A stretch of 64,000 nt of DNA, from contig OX465104.1 of assembly GCA_949987565.1 (NCBI GenBank), positions 1,686,590 to 1,750,589 of the forward strand, given 5' to 3'. Within the stretch, counting starts at the first letter, position 1. Each line of letters opens with the position of its first letter. A program made the translations under genes and the position numbers. Of the stretch, positions 42,704 to 56,144 are shown one piece after another. The notes beneath the pieces were generated by a model. It saw only the letters and a list, made by a program, of their open reading frames with translations. It did no database searches and was not told the origin of the DNA. The stretch is from Luidia sarsii (Eukaryota > Echinodermata > Asteroidea > Paxillosida > Luidiidae).

Positions 42704-42978
42704 GTTCTATTTCATAAAAGGTAGGAATATTCCCATCTGGGAATTAGGAAGAGTAATTCATTCCTAATTCCAGAAAAAAATCCTAAGCATAGGAACTTTC
42801 CAATTTGATAAAATAATCTAGGAAGAACCCATCTCCAACTCTGGACTGAATTTGCCTTTAGTGTCTTAAGTTAGACATTTTATTTTGCACATTATATTTT
42901 GCACATTGTTCCTTTAGTAATTGAGGAACATTTAGTCAGGAAGATTCCTAAACACTTGTTATGAAATAGAGCCCAGAG
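42704..42978. mobile_element. ~270-bp MITE, GGGTTCTATTTCATAA family
   Basis: AGGGTTCTATTTCATAAAAG to TTGTTATGAAATAGAGCCC; interior with ATTCCCATCTGGGAATTAGG palindrome. Confidence 0.75.
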
Positions 42979-42979
42979 C

Positions 42980-43890
42980 ATTCAACGTATCAGTAAAAAG
43001 AGTAAAGTACTCAAGAAAATCGTCATTTGTGAATCTCACAAGAATCATCAACAAGAAATGGCCTTTGGGGCCACTAAAAATGTTCAAAGTTTTTAAATTT
43101 CGATTTTTTTTTTCTCCAAATTTGATTGACCCATCGACCCACCACTAATTTCGATTTAAAAAAACAGTGCTTTTTATTCTAGCAAATTGTACATACAAAT
43201 TTGATAAAAATTCAAATACGTGTACTGTACAAATCTATTAAAATGAAAACACAGTATGACAAGATGATGGCTGATATTGAATGATTGATTATGCATGGTG
43301 AAAGATACATGTATTTACGCTGATGGTCTTGCCTTTTCCAAAAGTTTTGGAAAGCTGCCGCGGCGCGCACGATATGTAACAAGGCAAGGCAGAAAGATAA
43401 CATTTGTACACATTTTAAAATGAAAAGTGAATTTCGATTTTAGATGTGTTTCAGTATTTCCTTAAAGTGAAAAGTGAATTTCGATTTTAGATTTATTTCC
43501 GTATTTCATTAACCCACCCACTATTTCGAAAAAAATGTCGAAATTTAAAAACATTGAACATTTTGAGTGGGCCCTTAGCTGCAGAACTTTATCTTCCAAA
43601 ACTAATTATCTTCCAATACAGTCACAGAATACAATAACAATTGCAGTAAAGAAAGTCATACCTAGCACAGAACATCCATTGCACAGAGAAGCAATCTGAA
43701 TAATAATGCAGATATAATATTTCACAAATACAGACACGGCAGTTTTCTGACTCAATACTACAAATATTCATAGCCTACCTTACACTGTACGTTCTGATTT
43801 GCTTTATTTCAATAGGTAATAGTGTGTACAACAGTAGCTATGCCATAATGCACCTGAATCAATTGCCTGTTCAAGAATACCAGCTGAATA
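42980..43890. other. AT-rich intergenic DNA
   Basis: A duplicated AAAGTGAATTTCGATTTTAGAT (43425-43445 and 43470-43490) is the only local structure. No gene seen. Confidence 0.4.
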
Positions 43891-43899
43891 CTTCAGAAT

Positions 43900-44260
43900 C
43901 CAACACCCAACAGAATCCTCCAAACGACGGAATCCCAATGAAACGATGGAAGTCCAATGAAACAATGGAATCCCAATGAATCTGACACAATCCAACAAAA
44001 TCTAATGGAATCCCAATGAATCTGACACAATCTAACAAAATCTCATAGAATCCCATAAAATTCTTAAAAAACTAACAGAAACCCACAGAATCTGAGAGAA
44101 TCCCACAAAGTCCTGCAGAGAACTCATCAGAATCCAACACATGTACAAGCTACACAATCTGACGGAATCCTCACTGAATGTTACAGAATCTAAAAAGCAT
44201 ACAGATCCCCAGAGAATCTAACATATTTCACACAAAATTCCAAAGAACCCCACAGAATCC
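43900..44260 (+). repeat. Degenerate AATCC-rich repeat (AATCCCAATGAATCTGACAC)
   Basis: Roughly 40-bp units AATCCCAATGAATCTGACAC then AATC(C/T)AACAAAATCT, decaying to the right into ACAGAATC words. Confidence 0.65.
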
Positions 44261-44334
44261 AACACAATGGACCTCTGAAGTGTAGAAATGTACTGCACTG
44301 ATTAAGATTGGGGCCCAACAACACTTTGTGCTTA

Positions 44335-45232
44335 ACCACTTCACGCCGGGACCTCCGATTTTGGAGTGCCGCTGCTGTTACTACAGAAGCCAATTTCACG
44401 AAACTTCAAATCTTGCGTACGGAACATTTTGCTGTGCAACTTACGCAACATTTTGCTGCCTTTTCTAAATAGTGCACCAAAGAGCCATTGTGGCGAAAGA
44501 CTTACGCAACATTTGAACGTTGCGTAACTTACACAACTTTTCTTGAAATGGGCTGCAGGGCCCTCCAAATCCCAACACCACTGACTACAACAAAGCCACT
44601 TGAAGCATGACAAAGACCTGTTCAGGCATGCAACTGTTGAATTGTGAAAAAACTGGGAGCGTGAAGCACGAAGCCCTTACAGCGTGGGGTTTGGGGCCCA
44701 CTTAAGGGACCCGAAAATTTTGGATTCTAGATGCTCTGTGGTGCATTCTGAGCAGTTTTTGACCACTTACAATGTATGACTTTAAGCCGAGTGACAGATT
44801 TTAACCTTTTTCAAGGCATACACCCAGAAAATTGAATTTTTGTTTACGTAAAAATGAAAAGTAAACATGAAAGTTTTTAACCTGATCTTTGGTCACACTG
44901 CACATGCGGCATTCCTGAAAGATAAATAAACCCTGTGCAGCATGGTGCGATTTGAGCTGTGAGTTCCCACACACACCGCGTCGCAATTAAACACGATTAT
45001 TTGAAAAAGTCTCACACTAAGTAGAGTTTGAATTGAGATTCAAATCCCACTAATAACCGCGTTTATTGTGTTAAAAAACAAACAAAAAATTGATTTTCAT
45101 TGCGGTTTTTTTGGTGTAGTGGAAACGGCCCAACTGTACACATTTATTGATTAATTTCACAGATATATATTGTGAGTTTTTAAAATGCCACATTGATAAA
45201 AAAAACAGGAACGGGCCCGGCGCGAAGTGGTA
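44335..45232. mobile_element. TTAACCACTTCGCGCCGGG-family composite with nested elements
   Basis: TTAACCACTTCACGCCGGGA at left and CCCGGCGCGAAGTGGT at right. Inside are the AGCAGCCAATTTC MITE (44385-44560) and the dispersed repeat 44640-44900 in the sense opposite to 8165. Confidence 0.65.
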
Positions 45233-45374
45233 TGGACGGATTGTCATGTAATGGGAAACATTTTGATATTTCTAACAAATACAATGTCATTTTCTGCGAC
45301 TTTTAGTATCTTCTGCGGACTACCGGTCAACAAAAGTATATAGTACTGCACTGAACGCAAACTGTTACCTTGTA

Positions 45375-45420
45375 AACTGAGATTTGAACCCGAGACCTCT
45401 GGATAAACGTGCCAGCTCTA
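45375..45420 (-). mobile_element. SINE-1 fragment
   Basis: GAGATTTGAACCCGAGACCT-CTGGATAA keeps only the B-box side. Confidence 0.45.
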
Positions 45421-45604
45421 TTACCAATGTTTCCCGCCGATATTCAGCATGTCCAAGTTGTTTCAGGGAACACAAACATACAGCGGAGGTCAACATCAGC
45501 TGAGACACGGCACAGCACTCATACAGCGTTGTGGCAATCTGCCCTTTTTAGATTTTTGTACACATATTCGGCCAAAAACAAGGCTTTAAATTTACTCAAG
45601 GTTC

Positions 45605-45800
45605 AGGGCTAAAGGGATGAAGGGACTGATCGGGAAGGCTGGAGATAGGAATGGACATTCCTCTTAGAAAAAGGGCAAGATCGTAGGCTGGGGGGAAAAC
45701 ATGAACCAGGAAGGGAATTCCAGAGAGAGGCTGAACGAGGGAAGAAGCTGTTCTGATACCTCGTTGTTCTACACCTCGGGAGAGACAGAGTAACATGCTG
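45605..45800 (-). mobile_element. 5'-truncated non-LTR retrotransposon tail
   Basis: One - frame reads CRTTRYQNSFFPRSASLWNS then LPGSCFPP and, further on, SKRNVHSYLQ. RYQNSFFPR..LWNSLP is a hallmark of the CR1/jockey-group reverse transcriptase C-terminus. It is distinct from the 26.3-kb element and frameshifted in places. Confidence 0.75.
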
Positions 45801-45969
45801 GTTAATAAAGGATTCGCTTTAACAAATCATCAATTAAAAAAGGAAGTTTTCACTGTGCATTGCCAATAAAATTTTGAAGAAGTAACCAGTAAAAAAAGGG
45901 GGCAAAGAACATGTTTGATCAACCTTGTCTTACCCATCCCTCCCCCCGAAGCGACTACCGTATTTGGGA

Positions 45970-46085
45970 AAGCCCCACCCCCATATCAAAGTGCTGGATC
46001 GCTAAGGTGGTAGAACACTGGAATGGTACATCAGAGGTCTAAGGTTCAAATCCTGGTCCACTACATTTTCGTTACCGTCTTTAAT
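45970..46085 (+). mobile_element. SINE-1 copy, diverged
   Basis: GTGCTGGATCGCTAAGGTGG (A box altered) and AAGGTTCAAATCCTGGTCCA (B box). Confidence 0.6.
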
Positions 46086-46346
46086 CAATCGTCCGATCGG
46101 GATTTCTCCTTCGTTAGTACGACATAACTATAGAAATGAAAGGGTTGTTCATCGCGGTGGTACAGGTATGGAGAAAGGTGATCAAAGTCAAGCAAAGTCT
46201 CGTTACTGGTAACCAGCATGACTTGGATCCCCTGACGTAACTATATTTTTTACCTGTTTTGTGTAAAGCTAGTTGGCCCGTCTCCTTGGCCGTGGCGAAG
46301 GGGCTCTTGCGAGACCCGAAGCTGCCCGGGATTCCACAGGAGACGC

Positions 46347-49300
46347 TTAGCTGACGTCCGGCATGAGGCAGGCCTTGCCCGGCTGCTCTCCGCCCCAGCT
46401 GCCGCCCGGACCTCGCCGGCCCACGAAGCCGGCCAACAGCTCCATGGGCAGCGGGAAGACGATGGTGGAGTTCTTCTCGGCCGAGATGGAGTTGAGGGTC
46501 TGGAGGTAGCGGAGCTGGAGGGCGTTGGGGGACTCGGCGATGATGTCGGCCGCCTCCTTCAGGGCACGGGAGGCGTTCTGCTCTCCCTCCGCTGCGATCA
46601 CCTGCGATAACAAAAAAAGGGGACGAGAATGAAGACCAGTCCACTCGACAATCCCTGTTCCCAGTTCATCTCTATGTAATCCCAGTTCATTTCTGTGTTA
46701 TCCCAGTTCATTTCTATGTTATCCCAGTTCATCTCTGTGCTATCCCAGTTCATTTCTGTGCTATCCCAGTTATGCTATCCCAGTTCATCTCTATGTTATC
46801 CCAGTTCATTTCTGTGCTATCCCAGTTATGCTATCCCAGTTCATCTCTATGCTATCCCAGTTCATTTCTGTGTTATCCCAATTCATCTCTATGCTATCCC
46901 AGTTCATCTCTGTGCTATCCAGTTCATTTCTATGCTATCCCAATTCATCTCTGTGCTTTCCCAGTTCATCTCTATGCTATCCCAGTTCATCTCTATGCTA
47001 TCCCAGTACATCTCTGTGCTATCCCTGTTCATCTCTATGCTATCCCAGTTCATCTCTGTGCTATCCCAGTTCATCTGTGTGCTATCCCAGTTCATCTCTG
47101 TGCTATCCCAGTTCATCTCTATGCTATCCCAGTTCATCTCTATGCTATCCCAGTTCATCTCTATGCTATCCCAGTTCATCTCTATGCTATCCCAGTTCAT
47201 CTCTATGCTATCCCAGTTCATCTCTATGCTATCCCAGTTCATCTCTGTGCTATCCCAGTTCATCTCTGTGCTATCCCAGTTCATCTCTATGCTATCCCAG
47301 TTCATCTCTATGCTATCCCAGTTCATTTCTATGCTATCCCAGTTCATCTCTGTGCTATCCCAGTTCATCTCTGTGCTATCCCAGTTCATCTCTGTGCTAT
47401 CCCAGTTCATCTCTGTGCTATCCCAGTTCATCTCTATGCTATCCCAGTTCATCTCTATGCTATCCCAGTTCATCTCTGTGCTATCCCAGTTCATCTCTAT
47501 GCTATCCCAGTTCATCTCTATGCTATCCCAGTTAATCTCTGTGCTATCCCAGTTCATCTCTATGCTATCCCAGTTCATCTCTATGCTATCCCAGTTCATC
47601 TCTATGCTATCCCAGTTCATCTCTATGCTATCCCAGTTCATCTCTATGCTATCCCAGTTCATCCCTATGATATCCCAGTTCATCTCTATGCTATCCCAGT
47701 TCACCTCTGTGCTATCCCAATTCATCTCTATGCTATCCCAGTTCATCTCTATGCTATCCCAGTTCATATCTATGCTATCCCAGTTCATTTCTGTGTTATC
47801 CCAGTTCATTTCTGTGTTATCCCAGTTCATCTCTGTGCTATCCCAGTTCATCTCTATGCTATCCCAGTTCATTTCTGTGTTATCCCAGTTCATCTCTGTG
47901 CTATCCCAGTTCATCTCTGTCCTATCCCAGTTCATTTCTGTGCTATCCCAGTTCATCTCTATGCTATCCCAGTTCATCTCTATGCTATCCCAGTTCATCA
48001 CTATGCTATCCCAGTTCATCTCATCTATGCTATCCCAGTTCATCTCTATGCTATCCCAGTATATCTCTATGCTATCCCAGTTCATCTCTATGCTATCCCA
48101 GTTCATCTCTATGCTATCCCAGTTCATCTCTATACTATCCCAGTTCATCTCTATGCTATCCCAGTTCATCTCTATGCTATCCCAGTTCATCTCTATGCTA
48201 TCCCATTTCATCTCTATGCTATCCCAGTTCATCTCTATGCTATCCCAGTTCATCTCAATGCTATCCCAGTTCATCTCTATGCTATCCCAGTTCATCTCTA
48301 TGCTATCCCAGTATATCTCTATGCTATCCCAGTTCATCTCTATGCTATCCCAGTTCATCTCTATGTTATCCCAGTTCATCGCTATGCTATCCCGGTTTAT
48401 CTCTATGCTATCCCAGTTCATCGCTATAAATGCTATCCCAGTTCATCTCTATGCTATCCCAGTTCATCTCTATGCTATCCCAGTTCATCTCTATGCTATC
48501 CCAGTTCATCCCTTTGCTATCCCAGTTCATCGCTATGCTATCCCAGTTCATCTCTGTGCTATCCCAGTTCATCTCTATGCTATCCCAGTTCATCTCATCT
48601 ATGCTATCCCGGTTCATCTCTATGCTATCCCAGTATATCTCTATGCTATCCCAGTTCATCTCTATGCTATCCCAGTTCATCTCATCTATGCTATCCCAGT
48701 TCATCTCTATGCTATCCCAGTTCATCTCTATGCTATCCCAGTTCATCTCTGTGCTATCCCAGTTCATCTCTATGCTATCCCAGTTCATCTCTATGCTGTC
48801 CCAGTTCATCTCTATGCAATCCCAGTTCATCTCTATGCTATCCCAGTTCATCTCTATGCTATCCCAGTTCATCCCTATGCTATCCCAGTTCATCTCTATG
48901 CTATCCCAGTTCATCTCTATGCTATCCCAGTTCATCTCTGTGCTATCCCAGTTCATCTCTGTGCTATCCCAGTTCATCTCTATGCTATCCCAGTTCATCT
49001 CTATGCTATCCCAGTTCATCTCTGTGCTATCCCAGTTCATCTCTATGCTATCCCAGTTCATCTCTATGCTATCCCAGTTCATCTCTGTGCTATCCCAGTG
49101 CATCTCTGTGCTATCCCAGTTCATCTCTATGCTATCCCAGTTCATCTCTGTGCTATCCCAGTTCATCTCTATGCTATCCCAGTTCATCTCTGTGCTATCC
49201 CAGTTCATCTCTGTGCTATCCCAGTTCATCTCTGTGCTATCCCAGTTCATCTCTATGCTATCCCAGTTCATCTCTATGCTATCCCAGTTCATCTCTATGC

Positions 49301-52300
49301 TATCCCAGTTCATCTCTATGCTATCCCAGTTCATCTCTATGCTATCAAAGTTCATCTCTATGCTATCCCAGTTAATCTCTGTGCTATCCCAGTTCATCTC
49401 TATGCTATCCCAGTTCATCTCTATGCTATCCCAGGTTATCTCTATGCTATCCCAGTTCATCTCTATGCTATCCCAGTTCATCCCTATGCTATGCCAGTTC
49501 ATCTCTATGCTATCCCAGTTCATCTCAATGCTATCCCAGTTCATCTCTATGCTATCCCAGTTCATCTCTATGCTATCCCAGTTCATCTCTGTGCTATCCC
49601 AGTTCATCTCAATGCTATCCCAGTTCATCTCTATGCTATCCCAGTTCATCTCTGTGCTATCCCAGTTCATCTCAATGCTATCCCAGTTCATCTCTTTGCT
49701 ATCCCAGTTCATCTCTATGCTATCCCAGTTCATCTCTATGCTATCCCAGTTCATCTCATCTATGCTATCCCAGTTCATCTCTATGCTATCCCAGTTCATC
49801 TCTATGCTATCCCAGTTCATTTCTATGCAATAGGTCGTTAACACATTAACTACACCAATAGAGACACTACGTCACCAGCATTACCTTAGCACGAGCCTCC
49901 CTGGATGCCTCAGCCTCTGCAGCCATGGCACGCTGCATCTGAATGGGCAGACGCACGTCCTTACTAAAAAAAGCCAAAAATAAATAGTTCACATTGTTAA
50001 TTTCATGTCGGTACTAAGCTTAGTCGGTACAGAACATCTCCATGCTTATAGAAACCGGTATTTCTCATTAAAGGCCCAATACAACATTGGGAAGATCGGA
50101 AAACATAGATGTGCACATAATTCCTTCTATTTTAAAGTTTGTAGATGGGCATGATAGAATCCTCATGTTGAAATAATACGGTCTGGGATGCTTAACATCT
50201 AAATAAAAATGAATTTGCAATTAATTGACCTACTTTTTAAATAAATCTCAAAAGCTAGAGGGCCTGACATTTCGATCCTAGCAGGACCTTTCCGAAAGGT
50301 CCTGCTAGGATCGAAACGTCAGGCCCTCTAACTTTTGAGATTTATGTATTGTAGGTCATTTTAGTCAGTGAGCAGTTTGCAATGCTCAGTTTTTTTTATA
50401 ATAACTACTTTTAAAATAGACAGTGGTCCCCCTATTCTTATGCCGGGTTTATCTAGGAGTGGGCCCCCCCCCCCATCTTAGCTCCCTAACTTGATCCCCT
50501 AGAGACAGATTCTTAGGCCCTTTTCAGTCAAAAACCCGGCTTAGGCTCAGGCTCCGGATTCACCTTTCTTTCTTTCCTCCATTTTGTCCAAGTGCAAGGC
50601 ACAGAAACAGGAGGCCTTGGGCCTTGCTTTTGGATGTTACACAGCATTTTGAAAATTAATCCCTGCCCTGCCTATTTGAGGGTTAAAGCCCCTACACAAC
50701 ATTGGTAAGATCGAAAAACAGAAATGTTCACAGATTTACATGAAACTTATACAGTCTCAAGATGGTTATAGTAGAAACCTCTCCCTGAAATATTTCTGCC
50801 TAAAATGTTGTATTTTGGGAGAAATGAGTAAAAGAAATTGTTTACGTCTCACCGAGATCTAAACAATTTTTCGGATCAGTACGGCGTTGAGCGTTGAGCG
50901 GTTTTCACGAATTTCTTGAGACACGGTTGGCGGATTGAGCTGAAATTTCCACAGGTGTGCTATTTTATGCATATGTTGGATCAGACAACGTATGGACGCT
51001 ATTCGTCGACCTCGACCAATGTTGTGCAGGGACTTAAAGTAAGCATTCCAATTCAATAAGTTGTAGGGTTTTCTCTTTAGCGAATCGCGAAACTGGGTTT
51101 CAGGAGAACTGGACTGAGAGCTGGACATTTTTTGGAAAGGGGCGATGGCTTACATCTCGACGCGCTCCACCTTGACACCCCAGGGGTCAGTGGCCTCGTC
51201 CAGCTGCGACTGCAGCGTGTTGCTGATCTCCTCGCGATGGCTCAGCACCTCGGCCAGGGTCTTGGTGCCCAGCACGTTGCGCAGGGTGGTGGCCGCCAGG
51301 AGCTCCGTGGACCGCTTGTAGTTCTCCACGTTGACCACGGCCATGACAGGGTCCTGGACGCGGAAGTAGACCACGGCGTCCACGGTGACCGTCACGCTGT
51401 CCTTGGACAGAATCTGTGGTCAAGAGAGAAGATCTACTTGAGGACTGGCTTTCAACACAATGACTCATATCTGTGCTTTCCTTGCTTCAAGACCAGAGCT
51501 TGGTCAATCTAATTCTCTTGATTGAGATTTGAAGGTTTGCATGGTGAGAATATCAGGATAAATAGGTTTGCGGAGACACCATGTAAATTCTCTTTTGTGA
51601 GTAAGTGTGGTTCTGAAAAGAACCGGAGGAACTCTTTTCAGAACCACACTTACTCACAAAAGAGAATTTACATGGTGTCACCGCAAACCTATTTATCCTA
51701 ATCTCTTGATTCCCTAGTACTACTAAAAACGTCATATGTTGGATTTGAATATTGTATAGCAGCAGTCACCGCATTGCATCATAGATGTAACATGATATAA
51801 CAATTACATTCTCCTGTAAGCAAACTATATCTATGATGCGACATGGTACCCGCCACTATACAATATTTGAATCCAACATACGACTTCAACCAGCTCGGTG
51901 GTCAAGACATCTGCACTAGAAAGCGGGAGTTGTGGGTTTGAATTGTGCGACTGCGAGTGAGCGCTTACGTGACCGAGAGATTCACGGCAGGGGTGCAGGC
52001 GCCCGTCAGTTTTTAGAGTTTTAACAGATAAAAATGAGCAGTTTGAGATAGATCTTTGACATAAAATCACCTCTCCAAAAAAAAAATTTTTTTTTTTTTA
52101 AATCAAGCCATTTCCGGAAATCTGGAGGTCTCACATCCCTGATTTGGACCGTCCCCGGTCAGACGCGGACCCTACCTCTTGCGGAGGGACGTCAAAGGAG
52201 AGCGTCCTGAGATCAATGACACGGATGTCGTCGATGCAGGGCACGATGAAGAAGAGTCCTGGGCCCTTAGGACCTCCCTGCAGCAGTCGACCCACTCGGA

Positions 52301-55300
52301 AGATGATCGCTCGCTCGTACTCCGCCACCGTCTGCCGTAACGAAAAAAAAAAAAAACGAGACCCAAAGCAATGACACTTCTCCCAGAACCACTTGCTGAC
52401 TAGCGACCCTCGACTCATCAACTCAGCCTAGGGTCATTGGACTGGGGTCATCAGACTGGGGTCATGACACTGGGGTCATCAGACTGGGGTCATCAGACTG
52501 GGGTCATCAGAATGGGGTCATCAGACTGGGGTCATCACACTGGGGTCATCACACTGGAGTCATCACACTGGGGTCATCACACTGGGGTCATCACACTGGG
52601 GTCATCAGACTGGGGTCAGACTGGGGTCATGACACTGGGGTCATCACACTGGGGTCATCACACTGGGGTCATCAGACTGGGGTCAGACTGGGGTCATGAC
52701 ACTGGGGTCATGACACTGGGGTCATCAGACTGGGGTCAGACTGGGGTCATGACACTGGGGTCATCACACTGGGGTCATCACACTGGGGTCATCCCAATGC
52801 CCATGGCTTGCACTTGGACTTGCATCAGGGTTCCTCCACCCTATTCTCACCAAAATAAATCCCATGACTTTTCCCATGGTAAAACTAAAACCAACCAAAA
52901 AATTCAAGGACATTTGTTTTCCTATGAACTTGGCTTAGTGTGCGAAGAATTGGCATTACTGTGCTTTATTAGACAAGAAATAAGTGATTTGCAAAAATGT
53001 TAGGATCTGTAATTACTAAATTAGAGGTCTTTCGAGTTTGCAAGCAAGTAATACAAAACCTGTTGCAAACTGCTCACAGACTAAAATGACCTGCAACCTT
53101 TGAGAAAGGTCCTGCTAGGATCGAAACATCAGGCCCTCTAACTTTTGAGATTATATTTTGAAAGCAGTTCACAATTTTTTTTTTTTTTTTTTTTTTGAGG
53201 GGGGTGGTTCAAGCATTTGTAGATTAGCCCATGCAGAATACATGCAAAAAGCTTGCGGTTAAATAATGCAAATATCAAAAGAGAGGTCTAGGCCCTGATA
53301 CTCTGATCCTAGCAGGACCTTCCTCAACTCAAAGGCCGATGGGTCCTTCAAGGATCAAAGCCTAACACTCTGTTTTGTTTTTTCTTTTTTAAAGAAATTC
53401 AAAGCAGTTTTCCAATGGTACAGAAGTGATTTCGAAAGCGATAGAAAAAGAGGTTAGGTTAGGGTAGAGAAAAAAAAGGACCCCAGTTGCGGGTGTACCT
53501 TGAAACAGAACCAGATGGTGATGGGAAAGGTGCAGACCACCAGAATCACGGAGAAAATCCACAGGACATAGGTGCAACCCGACATGGAGTCAGGCTTGTC
53601 TGCCAGTGCAGAAGATGCATTAAAGGAAAGAGAAAGAGAAAAAAAGCAAAGCATCATCATCACACTGTAGGTGCATTCTATTAGGTTCCCCCCGGGTAGA
53701 TTCAGTTTACCCCTTTAAAGGCCCTGTACAACATTGGTAAAGGTCAAAAGATTGCCACAGTTTGTGCGTTAAAGCATTAAACATTCCCAACAAAGAAATC
53801 CTGCGAAGTTTTTAGCTCACTCAAATGGTAATCTGAGAAAGTAGAAAAAAATGCAAAAAAAAAAAACGTCACAGTTTTTGCACCGTTCTGTAGTGTAAGA
53901 AATAGTTTATCACTCGCGAGTGATAAACTGTTTGTCGATGTTTGAGTGAAGATTTCTCAAAAAGTACAGCATCCCGTAAGATTTCAACATGGGGATTCTT
54001 TCATGACCATCTACAAACTGTGTAAATTAGAAAGAAATCTGTGGACGTCGATGTTTTTTCCGATCTTCCCAATGTTGTATCGGGCCTTTAAGCGACTCTG
54101 CCCTTTGGCTGGGGCGATTTAGGGAGAGGGAGAGGGGGGAGGGGGGTGGGGGAGTAATGACGTCAGACCGATATGGAGCTGACCCAGGGACACCTACTGA
54201 ACAACAGCAGGAGTGCAGTCTCCCGACGACAGGCACACACATGCGCAAGCCAAAATTTTAAGCTACCGGCACTCGGATTGAGAGCAGCACTTGTTCACAT
54301 AGGGAAATTATGCACACACTATAGTGACACTGGAAACCTCTCGCACTGTCTGACTGTGAACGTATCATGCAGACCTTTGCATTTCATTGAAGGCAGCTAG
54401 GTACATGTACATGTAACTGTAAGCCACTAATCCCTATACGCAGCTCAACACTGGACTGCACACAGGCTGTTTGTGCCACTCTCTACCGTCTTAGCACTGT
54501 CAGTACAAAAGGTCCTAGTATTTTCAAAGGATCTGCAACAGCCCAATGTGCACAGCTTAATGATACTAAAGGTATTGCAGCCATTGCCATCAATAGACCG
54601 ATTGCACGGCCACTAGTGTTTACATGCCATCACGTGACTTATAGTTGGTATTTTTGGTGCAGAACAGGAGTGGAAATGAGCAAAGAAGAGTTATCATATT
54701 GTCCACATTCTTCTTTTATGCATTTCAATTGCTGCTCTGCACAAGATGAGATGAATAAAACTACCGATTATAAGTCAAGTGACGGCATGTAAACAGTGGT
54801 CGCACAATCGGTCTTTTGGTGGCTTACCCAGCACACAATTACACACTGACTGACAAAATGACAATGAGTTTTAGGGAGCTCAGAGAAGCAGGCATGTAAC
54901 CCGGCCTCGATCCTCCTCCCCCCAAAAAGAGTCCACCGATCACGCCTGATTTTGAGCCCATGAGGTGGCAAGTTTTGCAGACAAATATCCGAGGTGACCC
55001 TTCAAAGGTGTGAGTTGGGTCTCTTCGCAGTTTAATATGCAGGGGATACACCCTGGTCCCATTACAGACTTTAGTGGATTTTGTCATCTGAGTACCGTAA
55101 CTGTAAAGCCACGTCTCCACTGGACTAAAATTTAACAGAGACGATGGTTAAATTTCAAATACCGGTAGTCAAATTTGACCATCGTTCCCACTTGGACTTT
55201 TTTGAGTCGGTCAAATTTGACCGAGACGATGGTTAAATTTCTAATAAGCCGCGTTTTCACTGGACTAGAATTTAACCGGGACGATGGTTAAATTTCTATT

Positions 55301-56112
55301 AGTCAAAATTTGACCGTCGTTCTCACTTGGACTTTTGAGTCGGTCAAATTTGCAATATAACGGCTCATGAAGGTCATGTGTCAGCCGGATACACAATGTA
55401 CGTGTGTACATTACATTTAGCGCGCAACATGAAGTAGACGCTGTGCACAGTGCATGTACGTGTTACGTCTTAGGCCGGATGTTTTTCTTTTACCGGGTCG
55501 CGTTTAACCGAGTGGTGCGTTTCCACTGGACTAATCGGCTCGGTTAAACTTACCTGGTCACTTTAACTGGGAAAAGGTTGGCCGGAAAAAGTAACCACTC
55601 GGCTCGGTAAAATTAACCAATAGAAAATTTAACTGGGCCATTTCTACTGGACATAAAATGGGAAAAGTAACCATAGTCTCAGTATCTTTGACCAAAATAC
55701 ATGTACATGTAAGTCCTGTGGAAACGCGGCTTTAGTCCGTTAGAAGCCAAGTACACTGTACAGTAGTGCAGAGTGTGTGTGATCCCACCATACCCACTGG
55801 ACCAGCTGCCTAGAGCTTCCATCTTGCAAACTCAACCCATATCTGCCGAGTAACTCGATTTCCCATAGGACGCAGAAAAGCTACAAACGCCGCATGTCGT
55901 GAAATTCTGTGGTCTATTTTTAGGTTTGTGAAAAAGATGGTGTTATCCCATTCACTGTTCTGTTGATATGGTTTATGATATTTTAGATTTTCTTGTATCA
56001 AAATAAAGAAAATTTCATACTCTTTCCACTGGTAGGCCTATATACCGGTAGTTTGTTTAGGTTTTATTTTTTTGAAAAGTTGTCATTGACAATATTCTCT
56101 TCCAATGCTGGT

Positions 56113-56144
<32 letters not shown>

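Noticed and set aside
43900..44260. A gene on the - strand (RFIGIPL repeats)
   Set aside because: Degenerate AATCCC repeat, no splice or homology support.
46695..49841. A 1048-codon open reading frame (MLSQFIS repeats) and long frames on the other strand
   Set aside because: It is a 21-bp minisatellite inside a stomatin intron; several frames are equally open and none has start, splice or homology support.
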